A stretch of DNA of 64,000 nucleotides from contig WELA01011412.1 of the NCBI GenBank assembly GCA_009602735.1, positions 4,528 through 68,527 of the forward strand, written 5' to 3'. The position numbers and the translations under genes are program-made. Source of the stretch: Mesotaenium endlicherianum (Eukaryota > Streptophyta > Zygnematophyceae > Zygnematales > Mesotaeniaceae). The number at the start of each line of letters is the position of its first letter. The stretch's first letter is position 1. This document shows, piece by piece, positions 47,678 through 57,764 of this stretch. The notes below the pieces were generated by a model. That model was not told the origin of the DNA. It worked only from the letters and a program-made list of their open reading frames with translations, and ran no database searches.

Positions 47678-50162
47678 ATGGGTCCTGCTGAACTGGATTC
47701 ACTATGCATGCCTGACAAACAGATAAAGGAGACCATCAGCAATATAGACGTCCAGAGAGTGCACACTATGGATGCTCTTGTTTCACCTGATGTCCAACAT
47801 TTCTTTGCTACGTCAGGAGAACAATGCGAAAGTCAGGAAAAGACAGTCCCCCCTATCCTACTGCATTGCATGATTGCAGGTAGGAAGGTGAGGGCATTTG
47901 TTGACGGAGGGGCGTCACATACTTTTATTCACAAGGACTTAGTTAAGCGGCTAAGGCTGCCTACTGTCACCCAAGGGAATAGAAAAATGTTCCTTGGAGA
48001 TGCCTCAAGTATCCCGGGAGGAGTTATAACTAAGCCTATTGAGGTCCAGTTAGGTTCTGGCATTGCAGTTCTAACTGAAACGCTTACATTCGAGGTACTC
48101 AACACTGGCGTTTATGATCTCATGCTAGGCAGGTCCTGGCTAAAATGAGCAAGTGTGATTTCTTTAAAGACAATATTGAATTCTTGGGCCACATTGTCAG
48201 TAAAGAGGGCATCAGTGTGGATCCTAAGAAAGTCCAGACCATAAGGGACTGGCCAGTACCACAGTCCGTCTCTGAAGTCAGATCCTTCCTCGGGTTGGCT
48301 AACTTCTATAGGAGATTTATTGAGAATTATTCCACAAAGGCCAGTAAATTGACTGACCTTACTAAGAAAGACATCAGGTTTGTGTGGGGGGAAGAGCAGC
48401 AGGCTGCCTTCCAGACCCTTAAAGATGCCCTTTGTTGTGCCCCAGTGCTAGCCGTGTATGACCCCAGCAAACCGGTGCAGGTGGTTACTGATGCCTCTGA
48501 CTTTGCCATGGGTGCTATTTTGTTGCAGCCTGCTGACAAAACCACAAAGGATGGTAAGGTACGGCAGGAGTGGCATCCTGTGTTGTATGAGTCTATGAAA
48601 TTTAATCCAGCGGAGATTAATTACTCAGTGCATGATAAAGAGCTGCTAGCTATCATTCATGTACTCAAACAGTGGAGAGCATACTTACATGGTAAAGCTT
48701 TTAAGGTGATTACAGATCATCTAGCTCTGACCCACTTTCAGAAGAAGTCCAAGCTGTCGAGGAGGGAGAACCGCTGGAGCCAGATGCTGGAGCAGTTCCA
48801 AGTCCAGATCGACTACAAACCAGGGAAGTTGAATCCTGCTGATGCACTCTCTAGAAGACCTGACTTGCAAGAAAGGAACTTTAGTCAGCATGCTGTAGAT
48901 AAAGTCCTGTGTGCACTCACTTCACTAAAGGTGAAAAAGTCCTTCCTTGAACAACTTAGGAAAGCCTACCTTTCTGACCCAACATTTGAGCCCAGCCCCA
49001 CTACTGGTGTGTGTCGTGCTACTGCACTCGGGTATAAGCTCAAGGGAGGGGTCTGGGTGACTGAAACCACTTCAGGCAGGCTGAAGCTGGTCATTCCTAA
49101 TAATTTGGAAATAAGGTCTCTCTTACTGAGTCAAGCTCATGACAGTCTCCTGGGTGGACATTTGGGGCAGGCCAAAACTGTTGGCAAACTGGCAAAACAT
49201 TATCATTGGGAGGGGTTACCCCGGGAGGTCTTGAAATATGTCAAGTCCTGTGACCAGTGTCAGAGAAATAAGTCTCGGCACACACCACCCGGAGGTCTCT
49301 TGCAACCGCTACCCATCCCAGCGGGACGCTGGGAAACTATATCCATGGACTGGGTGGTCTCACTACCAAGAACTGCCAACGGGCATGATTCAATACTGGT
49401 AGTCGTGGATAAACTGACAAAAATGGTCATTTTTATCCCCACAACTGTCAAAGTGACTGCACTCGAAACAGCGAGACAGTTTTACAACCATGTAGTATGC
49501 CAACATGGGCTCCCTTCTAATATCATCTCAGACAGAGACTCAAAATTCACCTCTAAGTTCTGGAGAGCTTTAATGGGGTTAATGGGAGTCAAACAGCTGC
49601 TCAGCACAGCAAACCACCCTCAGACTGATGGGCAGACTGAAAGAACTAACCGAGTTCTGCAGGAGGTGCTGAGAGCATATATTAACCAAAAACAAGATAA
49701 TTGGGATGACCTGTTGCCTCAAATTCAATTTGCGGTCAACAGTGCGGTGCACGCGTCAACGGGCAAAACTCCTTTTGAACTCAGCCTAGGTAGAGTCCCT
49801 AAGTCTCCTCTAGATGTGCTAGGGGAATCTTTAACTCACCCTGAAGGGATTGACAACCCGGTCTCCCTCCAGTTAACTCAGGATTTCGCTGACTCCCTGT
49901 CAGAAGTCCAACGAAACTTGCACACGGCCCAAGAAAACCAACAAAAATACGCTAATCAACACCGTCGGGAACTGACATTTTCCAAAGGGGATTTAGTCAA
50001 ACTGCATTCTCAACACCTGTACCTCCCTNTCACCTGTACCTCCCTGGTGTTGTCAAGAAAAAGCTTGGCCCTGTCTGGGTCGGTCCATATTCGGTGGTCC
50101 GTCGTGTCGGTCAGAATGCTTACAAACTAAACATGTCAGCTGAATACAAGGGNCACCCGGTT
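47678..50162 (+). pseudogene. Element C pol pieces
   Basis: Protease region ([14 protein letters not shown], about 47900-47940), the end of reverse transcriptase, RNase H ([11 protein letters not shown], about 48485), the integrase zinc finger (CDQCQRNK, about 49250) and the integrase core ([12 protein letters not shown], about 49530). It is incomplete and damaged compared with D. Confidence 0.82.
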
Positions 50163-51203
50163 TAAAATCTCATCGACCTCATATTCCTCAGGGTCGCCGT
50201 CCCGGACAGCGGGGACCGGTCCCGGTTGGACAGGTAACCGACCTGTGAACAGTGTATCACCTTTGATGTACGGTTCCAGGAAGGAGACATTAAAGACCGG
50301 GTGCCCCTTGTATTCAGCTGACATGTTCAGTTTGTAAGCATTCTGACCGATACGACGTACCACCGAATATGGACCGACCCAGACAGGGCCAAGTTTTTTC
50401 TTGACCACACCAGGGAGGTACAGGTGCTGAGAATGCAGTTTGACTAAATCCCCCTTGGAAAATGTTAGTTCCCGACGGTGTTGATTAGCGTATTTTTGTT
50501 GGTTTTCTTGAGCCTTGTGCAGGTTCTGTTGGACTTCTGACAGGGTGTCGGCAAACTCTTGAGTTAACTGGAGGAAGACCGGGTTGTCAATCATTTTAGG
50601 GCAAGTTAAAGACTCCCCCAATACATCTAAAGGAGACTTAGGAACTCTACCCAGGCTGAGTTCAAAAGGAGTCTTGCCCGTTGACGCGTGCACCGCACTG
50701 TTGACCGCAAACTGACTTTGAGGCAACAGGTCATCCCAATTATCTTGTTTTTGGTTAATATATGTTCTCAGCACCTCCTGCAGAACTCGGTTAGTTCTTT
50801 CAGTCTGCCCATCAGTCTGAGGGTGGTTTGCTGTGCTGAGCAGCTGTTTGACTCCCATTAACCCCATTAAAGCTCTCCAAAACTTAGAGGTGAATTTTGA
50901 GTCTCTGTCTGAGATGATATTAGACAGGAGCCCATGTTGGCATACTACATGGTTGTAAAACTGTCTCGCTGTTTCGAGTGCTGTCACTTTGAGAGTTGTG
51001 GGGATGAAAATGACCATTTTTGTCAGTTTATCCGCGACTACCAATATCGAATCATGCCCATTAGCAGTTCGTGGCAGTGTGACCACCCAGTCCATGGATA
51101 TAGTTTCCCAGCGTCCAGCTGGGATGGGCAGCAATTGCAAGAGACCTCCGGGTGGTGTGTGCCGAGACTTATTTCTCTGACACTGGTCACAGGACTTGAC
51201 ATA
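50163..51203 (-). pseudogene. Minus-strand family 2 pol piece (integrase to chromodomain start)
   Basis: A pol piece in the same orientation as D, from [12 protein letters not shown] to about the start of the chromodomain (EYEVDEIL). Its upper edge abuts the 3' LTR of D at 51204, and the matching D sequence continues acatatttcaag, so the D/E array probably inserted here with acata (51199-51203) as target duplicate. Its lower edge meets element C tail to tail. It is slightly more diverged from D than E is. Confidence 0.8.
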
Positions 51204-51922
51204 TGAAATGAATCGACTTACCAAATAGGCGATTAACAATTAATAAAGATCTTTATATCAGCAAGTAATCTTTATGGTATTTCCGTTAACTCGTTAAACG
51301 GCAAAGGACAATACACTAGCAGGGAATACTACTCGTCAGTCAAATGAGAGTAAACTAGCATCAATAATGCAAATCAGTAAACTCATACATAAGCAAGGTT
51401 AGAAGACAGTGCGTATCAATGGCTTCTCGCCTTGGATTCAGATCTCTCTCAGTAAGCTGTACAAGAGAGTTGGCCTCGTTTCCGAATGCCGAACTCGAGA
51501 GCAATGCCTAGCATATGTACATGGAATGAGTTTACTGTTCAACGGTCAGTGCGATGGCACCGCCTACCCGGGAGTTAACCACGTTGGTAGGACCTCGGTT
51601 AACCAAATCCACCGCCATCTCCCATCATCCCGAATAGCCATCCATCATGGGGATGTCATCTGGCCATTCATCTAGCGGGTGGTACTTAGATGCATATCAA
51701 GGCAGTTCGCTGCTACCGAGCACGGGAGTCAGCTGGCTGTCAAAGAATGTGTCAGCAAGCTGACTTAAGTTGACTTCAGCCTGCTGCTTTTGGCCGAGTC
51801 ATTAAACTGATAATTATGTAAAGTCCAGCAGACTGACTATTAACTAAAGTTCAGCAGGCTGAACTTAATTAACTATTATATTTAAATGAATATTATATCC
51901 ACTAATATACTGATTCATTACA
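51204..51922 (-). repeat. 3' LTR of element D
   Basis: 719 bp, with imperfect inverted termini TGTAATGAATC and GATTCATTTCA. A purine-rich tract (minus-strand AAGTTGGAGGGAT, 51923-51935) lies immediately upstream on the coding strand. Confidence 0.9.
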
Positions 51923-52035
51923 ATCCCTCCAACTTAACTTGTTGTCGCCTCGACAACATTAAACTGCAGAAATTTTAAATAAGGGAACTGAACCTGACCA
52001 GCCTCCCTTACTGACTGCCTCTTCAGCGTGTCACC

Positions 52036-53736
52036 TTAAGGGGTTGTTCCTGGGGCTTCAGGATCAGGAGACGGAGATCTGGACCTAGATCTGGACAGCC
52101 CTCTAGGTCTGTCAGCTGGCCTTCTAAAGAACCCTGTTTGCTCTAAAGTTGGCCCTCGAGGAGAACGGAGGATGGTGGCCTGCTCTTCAACCACTTGGGT
52201 GTTGATTCCCACATAGACAGGCATTCCAGTAGGATGCTGAAATACATTGGCTAGAGGTACATGCCCCTGAGCGGAGGGGGAGGCTGGCATACCTCTGGCC
52301 CACCCGCGTGTCTCTCTTCTGGCACCCCTGTCCTCTGGAGATTTCTGTCTGTGTCTACTGCCCAGTACCGTCAGATCAGCTTCTTCCCCTGCTTGGGCAG
52401 GTGGGCTGGGGGAGCGAGCGCGGGGTCCAGTTGTCGCCATAACGGGGATCACATTCCACACACCTGATCGTGGTTCTTTAAGAAGCGCCCCTACCTGTCC
52501 CTGGGTATCCTGAGTACCTGCTGCTGATGCTTCTCCTCTGCCTTGTTCTTCTTCCTCATCCTCCTCATCCTCCTCCTCGGAGAGAGTAGGGGTCTCGTCC
52601 ACTAAGTCGTCCTGCTCCCTAGTAGACATGGAGTAGTCTACCGACCTCCCTTTCTTAGGGCGCGCTGGAGGTTGCTTGGCCTTCAGCCTACTGATATCTA
52701 TCCGGCCTGCATTCTTTGCCCATTTGACAAAGGCATGCTTTCCCTTAGAGAAGTACTCTCTTCCCCTCCTCCTATGTTCCTTGGTCTCTGCATTCATATT
52801 GCTCAGGCATCCATTCAGCCTGGGGTCCCAAGGGGCAATGTGAGGTGGTAGGATGAGATAGCCGTCTAGGCCATAGTGGAAGTCATCCGGTTGGGCTCGG
52901 TCACACTCCTGCTTCTTATTTGTGACGGTCATCCACCTCCAGTCTGTTGGCTGCTGGTAGTACTGGGGTCCGTGCTCAGCCTTCCTCAGTTTACACGGGA
53001 ACCAGTGGGGAGAGAACATCTGCTGTCCTGCTTCCCTGGCCAAGTACTCCCAGCTCCTTCTCTCAACTTCATTGTAAGCTGGCAGGAGTGTGAGGTAGAA
53101 TACCGTATCCTTAAAGCTATCGGGCCGCATGCTCACCATCCGGATGAGTCTCTGATCTCCCACTATTCCCGGTATGGGGACCGGCTTGTCCTCTGAATCA
53201 TCTGCGAGATACCGGGCCTGCTCTGCTGTATAGCCCACCATCTTAGCATAATCTTCGTAAAGGACCACGCCGGTGTGTGTCTCGATGTACCTGTCCAGTG
53301 CTGTAGCTCCTTCCTTCTGTAGCAGTGTTGTCTGTTCCAGCCTGTTGATCTCCTGGGCTGCCAGCAATGCTTCCTTCAGGTTATCGAAGTTTTGGCCACC
53401 CACCACAGTATACCTGTAAGTGGCCAAGCTCTTCTGTCTGTCCGCTTCAATCTTTTTTCTTTTCTCCTCTTCTGCCGCTGCCGCTTCTTCTTGCTGTTTC
53501 TTCTGTCTCTCCTCCTCAGCCTTCCTGAGGTTTTCCGCTTCCTGATCCTTCTTCCTCTGTGCCTCTTCTGCCGCCTCTTGTTGCTTGCGGACCCTTTCTT
53601 GTTCTCTCCTGGTGAGGGACGTCGCCGCCAGCTCCTTCTGGTATTGCTCCATTGTCCTCCTGGCTTCTTCTGCCTTGCGCTTTCTGTCCTCCTTTTGTGT
53701 GGTGGGCGCCATCCTGCACATGTAACCAGGGCACAA
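52036..53736 (-). CDS. Element D ORF3, extra 566-codon frame downstream of pol
   Basis: A sense-strand reading frame between pol and the 3' LTR. Residues about 12-115 are rich in Lys, Glu, Arg and Gln and should form a coiled coil. Residues about 120-350 are the conserved core (YRYTVVGGQNFDNL, YEDYAKMVGYTAEQAR, VPIPGIVGDQRLIRM, VERRSWEYLAREAG, QPTDWRWMTV, LILPPHIAPWDPR). An acidic run (SEEEDEEDEEEEQ) is near residue 395, and the tail is Pro/Ser/Arg-rich with an SRSRSPSPDPE pattern. No signal peptide, transmembrane span, furin site or nuclease motif is visible. The probable start is the ATG in GTGCAGGATGGCG, an acceptor-like context also seen in G. It is also present in E, F and G. Function unknown: a gag-like accessory, RNA- or chromatin-binding protein are open possibilities. 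Confidence 0.85.
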   Translation of the reverse strand: MCPGYMCRMAPTTQKEDRKRKAEEARRTMEQYQKELAATSLTRREQERVRKQQEAAEEAQRKKDQEAENLRKAEEERQKKQQEEAAAAEEEKRKKIEADRQKSLATYRYTVVGGQNFDNLKEALLAAQEINRLEQTTLLQKEGATALDRYIETHTGVVLYEDYAKMVGYTAEQARYLADDSEDKPVPIPGIVGDQRLIRMVSMRPDSFKDTVFYLTLLPAYNEVERRSWEYLAREAGQQMFSPHWFPCKLRKAEHGPQYYQQPTDWRWMTVTNKKQECDRAQPDDFHYGLDGYLILPPHIAPWDPRLNGCLSNMNAETKEHRRRGREYFSKGKHAFVKWAKNAGRIDISRLKAKQPPARPKKGRSVDYSMSTREQDDLVDETPTLSEEEDEEDEEEEQGRGEASAAGTQDTQGQVGALLKEPRSGVWNVIPVMATTGPRARSPSPPAQAGEEADLTVLGSRHRQKSPEDRGARRETRGWARGMPASPSAQGHVPLANVFQHPTGMPVYVGINTQVVEEQATILRSPRGPTLEQTGFFRRPADRPRGLSRSRSRSPSPDPEAPGTTP

Positions 53737-53913
53737 GTTAGTAGGATATGGACCTTTGTCATAGGGATTGCAGGAAGTATGTTAGTATTTAGTATAGTGG
53801 CTTCGCTGCTGTTTACCTTACAGGATGATTGCTAAAAGTTGACGTAGTTGCGATGCGCTACACATAAACGTATGAGTGTGTTTTTATCGCTCTCGCTCAC
53901 TAACTGTCATATA

Positions 53914-53932
53914 TTTTCCCCTCCAACTTAAA
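53914..53932 (-). other. Second polypurine-tract-like motif between pol and ORF3
   Basis: On the minus strand TTAAGTTGGAGGGGAAAA, sharing TTAAGTTGGAGGG with the tract at the 3' LTR of the same element (51923-51938). Matching motifs occur in E (61987-62004) and G (about 3798-3815). Confidence 0.6.
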
Positions 53933-53979
53933 TGGAGACAGGACCGCCTGTCACCTTCCCGTGTCAACTGAAATGACAG

Positions 53980-56900
53980 TTATGGAGGGACTCCAGCGGC
54001 CCGAAGGTGGAACCGTGTCAACGCCCCTTTGGCATTGGTCAAGTGGTCCTTAAACTCCCAAGTGTCCCCAGAGGCATCGTAACCCTTCCATCGAATGAGG
54101 TATTTCATGACATATTTAGACGATCGACGGACCGAGCGAGCGTCTAAAATCTCATCGACCTCATATTCCTCAGGGTCGCCGTCCCGGACAGCGGGGACCG
54201 GTCCCGGTTGGACAGGGAACCGACCTGTGAACAGTGTATCACCTTTGATGTACGGTTCCAGGAAGGAGACATTAAAGACCGGGTGCCCCTTGTATTCAGC
54301 TGACATGTTCAGTTTGTAAGCATTCTGACCGACACGACGGACCACCGAATATGGACCGACCCAGACAGGGCCAAGCTTTTTCTTGACCACACCAGGGAGG
54401 TACAGGTGCTGAGAATGCAGTTTGACTAAATCCCCCTTGGAAAATGTCAGTTCCCGACGGTGTTGATTAGCGTATTTTTGTTGGTTTTCTTGGGCCGTGT
54501 GCAAGTTTCGTTGGACTTCTGACAGGGTGTCAGCAAACTCCTGAGTTAACTGGAGGGAGACCGGGTTGTCAATCCCTTCAGGGTGAGTTAAAGATTCCCC
54601 TAGCACATCTAGAGGAGACTTAGGGACTCTACCCAGGCTGAGTTCAAAAGGAGTTTTGCCCGTTGACGCGTGCACCGCACTGTTGACCGCAAACTGAATT
54701 TGAGGCAACAGGTCATCCCAATTATCTTGTTTTTGGTTAATATATGCTCTCAGCACCTCCTGCAGAACTCGGTTAGTTCTTTCAGTCTGCCCATCAGTCT
54801 GAGGGTGGTTTGCTGTGCTGAGCAGCTGTTTGACTCCCATTAACCCCATTAAAGCTCTCCAGAACTTAGAGGTGAATTTTGAGTCTCTGTCTGAGATGAT
54901 ATTAGAAGGGAGCCCATGTTGGCATACTACATGGTTGTAAAACTGTCTCGCTGTTTCGAGTGCAGTCACTTTGACAGTTGTGGGGATAAAAATGACCATT
55001 TTTGTCAGTTTATCCACGACTACCAGTATTGAATCATGCCCGTTGGCAGTTCTTGGTAGTGAGACCACCCAGTCCATGGATATAGTTTCCCAGCGTCCCG
55101 CTGGGATGGGTAGCGGTTGCAAGAGACCTCCGGGTGGTGTGTGCCGAGACTTATTTCTCTGACACTGGTCACAGGACTTGACATATTTCAAGACCTCCCG
55201 GGGTAACCCCTCCCAATGATAATGTTTTGCCAGTTTGCCAACAGTTTTGGCCTGCCCCAAATGTCCACCCAGGAGACTGTCATGAGCTTGACTCAGTAAG
55301 AGAGACCTTATTTCCAAATTATTAGGAATGACCAGCTTCAGCCTGCCTGAAGTGGTTTCAGTCACCCAGACCCCTCCCTTGAGCTTATACCCGAGTGCAG
55401 TAGCACGACACACACCAGTAGTGGGGCTGGGCTCAAATGTTGGGTCAGAAAGGTAGGCTTTCCTAAGTTGTTCAAGGAAGGACTTTTTCACCTTTAGTGA
55501 AGTGAGTGCACACAGGACTTTATCTACAGCATGCTGACTAAAGTTCCTTTCTTGCAAGTCAGGTCTTCTAGAGAGTGCATCAGCAGGATTCAACTTCCCT
55601 GGTTTGTAGTCGATCTGGACTTGGAACTGCTCCAGCATCTGGCTCCAGCGGTTCTCCCTCCTCGACAGCTTGGACTTCTTCTGAAAGTGGGTCAGAGCTA
55701 GATGATCTGTAATCACCTTAAAAGCTTTACCATGTAAGTATGCTCTCCACTGTTTGAGTACATGAATGATAGCTAGCAGCTCTTTATCATGCACTGAGTA
55801 ATTAATCTCCGCTGGATTAAATTTCATAGACTCATACAACACAGGATGCCACTCCTGCCGTACCTTACCATCCTTTGTGGTTTTGTCAGCAGGCTGCAAC
55901 AAAATAGCACCCATGGCAAAATCAGAGGCATCAGTAACCACCTGCACCGGTTTGCTGGGGTCATACACGGCTAGCACTGGGGCAGAACAAAGGGCATCTT
56001 TAAGGGTCTGGAAGGCAGCCTGCTGCTCTTCCCCCCACACATACCCGATGTCTTTCTTAGTAAGGTCAGTCAGTTTACTGGCCTTTGTGGAATAATTCTC
56101 AATAAATCTCCTATAGTAGTTAGCCAACCCGAGGAAGGATCTAACTTCAGAGACAGACTGTGGTACTGGCCAGTCCCTTATGGTCTGGACTTTCTTAGGA
56201 TCCACACTGATGCCCTCTTTACTGACAACGTGGCCTAAGAATTCAATACTTTCCTTAAAGAAATCACACTTGCTCATTTTAGCATACAAGTGATTTTTCC
56301 GCAGAGTGTCCAGCACTTTCTTTAAGTGTTCAGTGTGCTGAGCTTCATCTTTAGAGAAAATTAAAATATCATCCAGGAAAACTTGCACAAACTTATCCAA
56401 ATAAGGTCTGAAAATGTCATTCATAGCACCCATAAAGGTAGCAGGAGCATTAGTCAGTCCAAATGGCATCACGTTGAACTCATAGTGTCCATAACGTGTG
56501 CGGAAAGCAGTCTTGTGTTCATCCCCCTCAGCAATTCTGATTTGATGATAACCACTCTTGAGATCTATCTTACTGAACACCTTAGCGCCAGACAGGGTAT
56601 CAAGCAAGTCCTCGATTCTGGGTAAAGCATACTTGTTCTTTACTGTAATTCTGTTCAGGGCTCTGTAATCCACACACATCCGCATACTGCCATCCTTTTT
56701 CTTAACAAATAGGATAGGTGCGCCGTACGGTGATTTACTGGGAGAAATGTAACCATTTTCCTCCAGCTCTGCAATCTGTGTTTTCAACTCCTCGCTCTCC
56801 AAATAAGACAAGCCATAAGTGCGTTGCCAGGGTGGCTGGCTACCAGGTAATAGATCAATCCTATGATCTACTTCCCTTTTAGGGGGTAGTCCTGGAGGCA

Positions 56901-57696
56901 TGTTAAACACATCAGTGTACTGAGCAACAATTTTTGCAGCAGTAGGGTGCTCCGGAGGGCTTACCTTTTTCTCAACCACTTCTTCAGGTTGAGGAGGTAC
57001 CTCTCTTAGCAGCAGACAGAACATTCTGTCTTCCTTCTGGTTCCAGCTTTTGACGAACTCCATTGCATTCAGCAACTTGCATCCTTCTGGAAGCCTCTTC
57101 TTTTCCTTCATTTGCCATCCACACAGGACAAGAGGAAGAGCACTGGTGGGTGCCAAGTCAGTCTGCCCATCACTGGCTCCTCTCACTTTAACTGTACCTC
57201 TGCTCCAACACACTTCAGCTTGATGTCTATTAAGCCAGGACCTGCCTAGCACGAGATCATAAAAGCCAGTGTTGAGTACCTCAAATGTAAGCGTTTCAGT
57301 TAGAACTGCAATGCCAGAACCTAACTGGACCTCAATAGGCTTGGTTATAACTCCTCCCGGGATACTTGAGGCATCTCCAAGGAATATTTTTCTATTCCCT
57401 TGGGTGACAGTAGGCAGCCTTAGCCGCTTAACTAAGTCCTTGTGAATAAAAGTATGTGACGCCCCTCCGTCAACAAATGCCCTCACCTTCCTACCTGCAA
57501 TCATGCAATGCAGTAGGATAGGGGGGACTGTCTTTTCCTGACTTTCGCATTGTTCTCCTGACGTAGCAAAGAAATGTTGGACATCAGGTGGAACAAGAGC
57601 ATCCAGAGTGTGCACTCTCTGGACGTCTATATTACTGATGGTCTCCTTTATCTGTTTGTCAGGCATGCATAGTGAATCCAGTTCAGCAGGACCCAT
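53980..57696 (-). CDS. Element D pol polyprotein (1238 codons)
   Basis: Polyprotein with protease, reverse transcriptase, RNase H, integrase and chromodomain in the Ty3/gypsy order. Protease: VDGGASHTF near residue 75. Reverse transcriptase: [17 protein letters not shown] and [10 protein letters not shown] near residue 440. RNase [12 protein letters not shown] near 590. Integrase: H2C2 zinc finger with CDQCQRNK near 845, SDRDSKF near 938, and [16 protein letters not shown] chromodomain near residues 1165-1225 contains [16 protein letters not shown] and places the element among chromoviruses. It follows gag by about 70 bases; expression by the family's usual gag-pol strategy is assumed. Confidence 0.92.
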   Translation of the reverse strand: MGPAELDSLCMPDKQIKETISNIDVQRVHTLDALVPPDVQHFFATSGEQCESQEKTVPPILLHCMIAGRKVRAFVDGGASHTFIHKDLVKRLRLPTVTQGNRKIFLGDASSIPGGVITKPIEVQLGSGIAVLTETLTFEVLNTGFYDLVLGRSWLNRHQAEVCWSRGTVKVRGASDGQTDLAPTSALPLVLCGWQMKEKKRLPEGCKLLNAMEFVKSWNQKEDRMFCLLLREVPPQPEEVVEKKVSPPEHPTAAKIVAQYTDVFNMPPGLPPKREVDHRIDLLPGSQPPWQRTYGLSYLESEELKTQIAELEENGYISPSKSPYGAPILFVKKKDGSMRMCVDYRALNRITVKNKYALPRIEDLLDTLSGAKVFSKIDLKSGYHQIRIAEGDEHKTAFRTRYGHYEFNVMPFGLTNAPATFMGAMNDIFRPYLDKFVQVFLDDILIFSKDEAQHTEHLKKVLDTLRKNHLYAKMSKCDFFKESIEFLGHVVSKEGISVDPKKVQTIRDWPVPQSVSEVRSFLGLANYYRRFIENYSTKASKLTDLTKKDIGYVWGEEQQAAFQTLKDALCSAPVLAVYDPSKPVQVVTDASDFAMGAILLQPADKTTKDGKVRQEWHPVLYESMKFNPAEINYSVHDKELLAIIHVLKQWRAYLHGKAFKVITDHLALTHFQKKSKLSRRENRWSQMLEQFQVQIDYKPGKLNPADALSRRPDLQERNFSQHAVDKVLCALTSLKVKKSFLEQLRKAYLSDPTFEPSPTTGVCRATALGYKLKGGVWVTETTSGRLKLVIPNNLEIRSLLLSQAHDSLLGGHLGQAKTVGKLAKHYHWEGLPREVLKYVKSCDQCQRNKSRHTPPGGLLQPLPIPAGRWETISMDWVVSLPRTANGHDSILVVVDKLTKMVIFIPTTVKVTALETARQFYNHVVCQHGLPSNIISDRDSKFTSKFWRALMGLMGVKQLLSTANHPQTDGQTERTNRVLQEVLRAYINQKQDNWDDLLPQIQFAVNSAVHASTGKTPFELSLGRVPKSPLDVLGESLTHPEGIDNPVSLQLTQEFADTLSEVQRNLHTAQENQQKYANQHRRELTFSKGDLVKLHSQHLYLPGVVKKKLGPVWVGPYSVVRRVGQNAYKLNMSAEYKGHPVFNVSFLEPYIKGDTLFTGRFPVQPGPVPAVRDGDPEEYEVDEILDARSVRRSSKYVMKYLIRWKGYDASGDTWEFKDHLTNAKGALTRFHLRAAGVPP

Positions 57697-57764
57697 AATA
57701 CCTGCTACGAGGGCAGCTAGTGACGACTCACTATCTCTAGCATCCTCACAGTCAGTAGACTGGA

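Larger units (their letters stand above)
45537..50162 (+). mobile_element. Element C: family 2 Ty3/gypsy copy, inverted, incomplete
   Basis: On the plus strand this fossil shows a partial 5' LTR, a primer-binding site, gag and pol pieces through to the integrase C-terminal region. At about 50162 it meets a minus-strand pol piece of the same family, tail to tail. Both edges are abrupt and lie inside family 2 sequence, so it is not a clean insertion. Broken in about four places. It includes an N gap (46705-46764) and single Ns at 50029 and 50153, so part of its structure may be an assembly product. Confidence 0.8.

Noticed and set aside
51409-51675. An 88-codon ORF antisense to each family 2 LTR (also at 43282, 45620, 59483)
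   Set aside because: It is kept only because the LTRs are near-identical. It has no known domain, and its relic in G is shorter and changed.
52036-53736. ORF3 as an envelope gene
   Set aside because: No signal peptide, transmembrane span or cleavage site is visible, and the protein is highly charged throughout.
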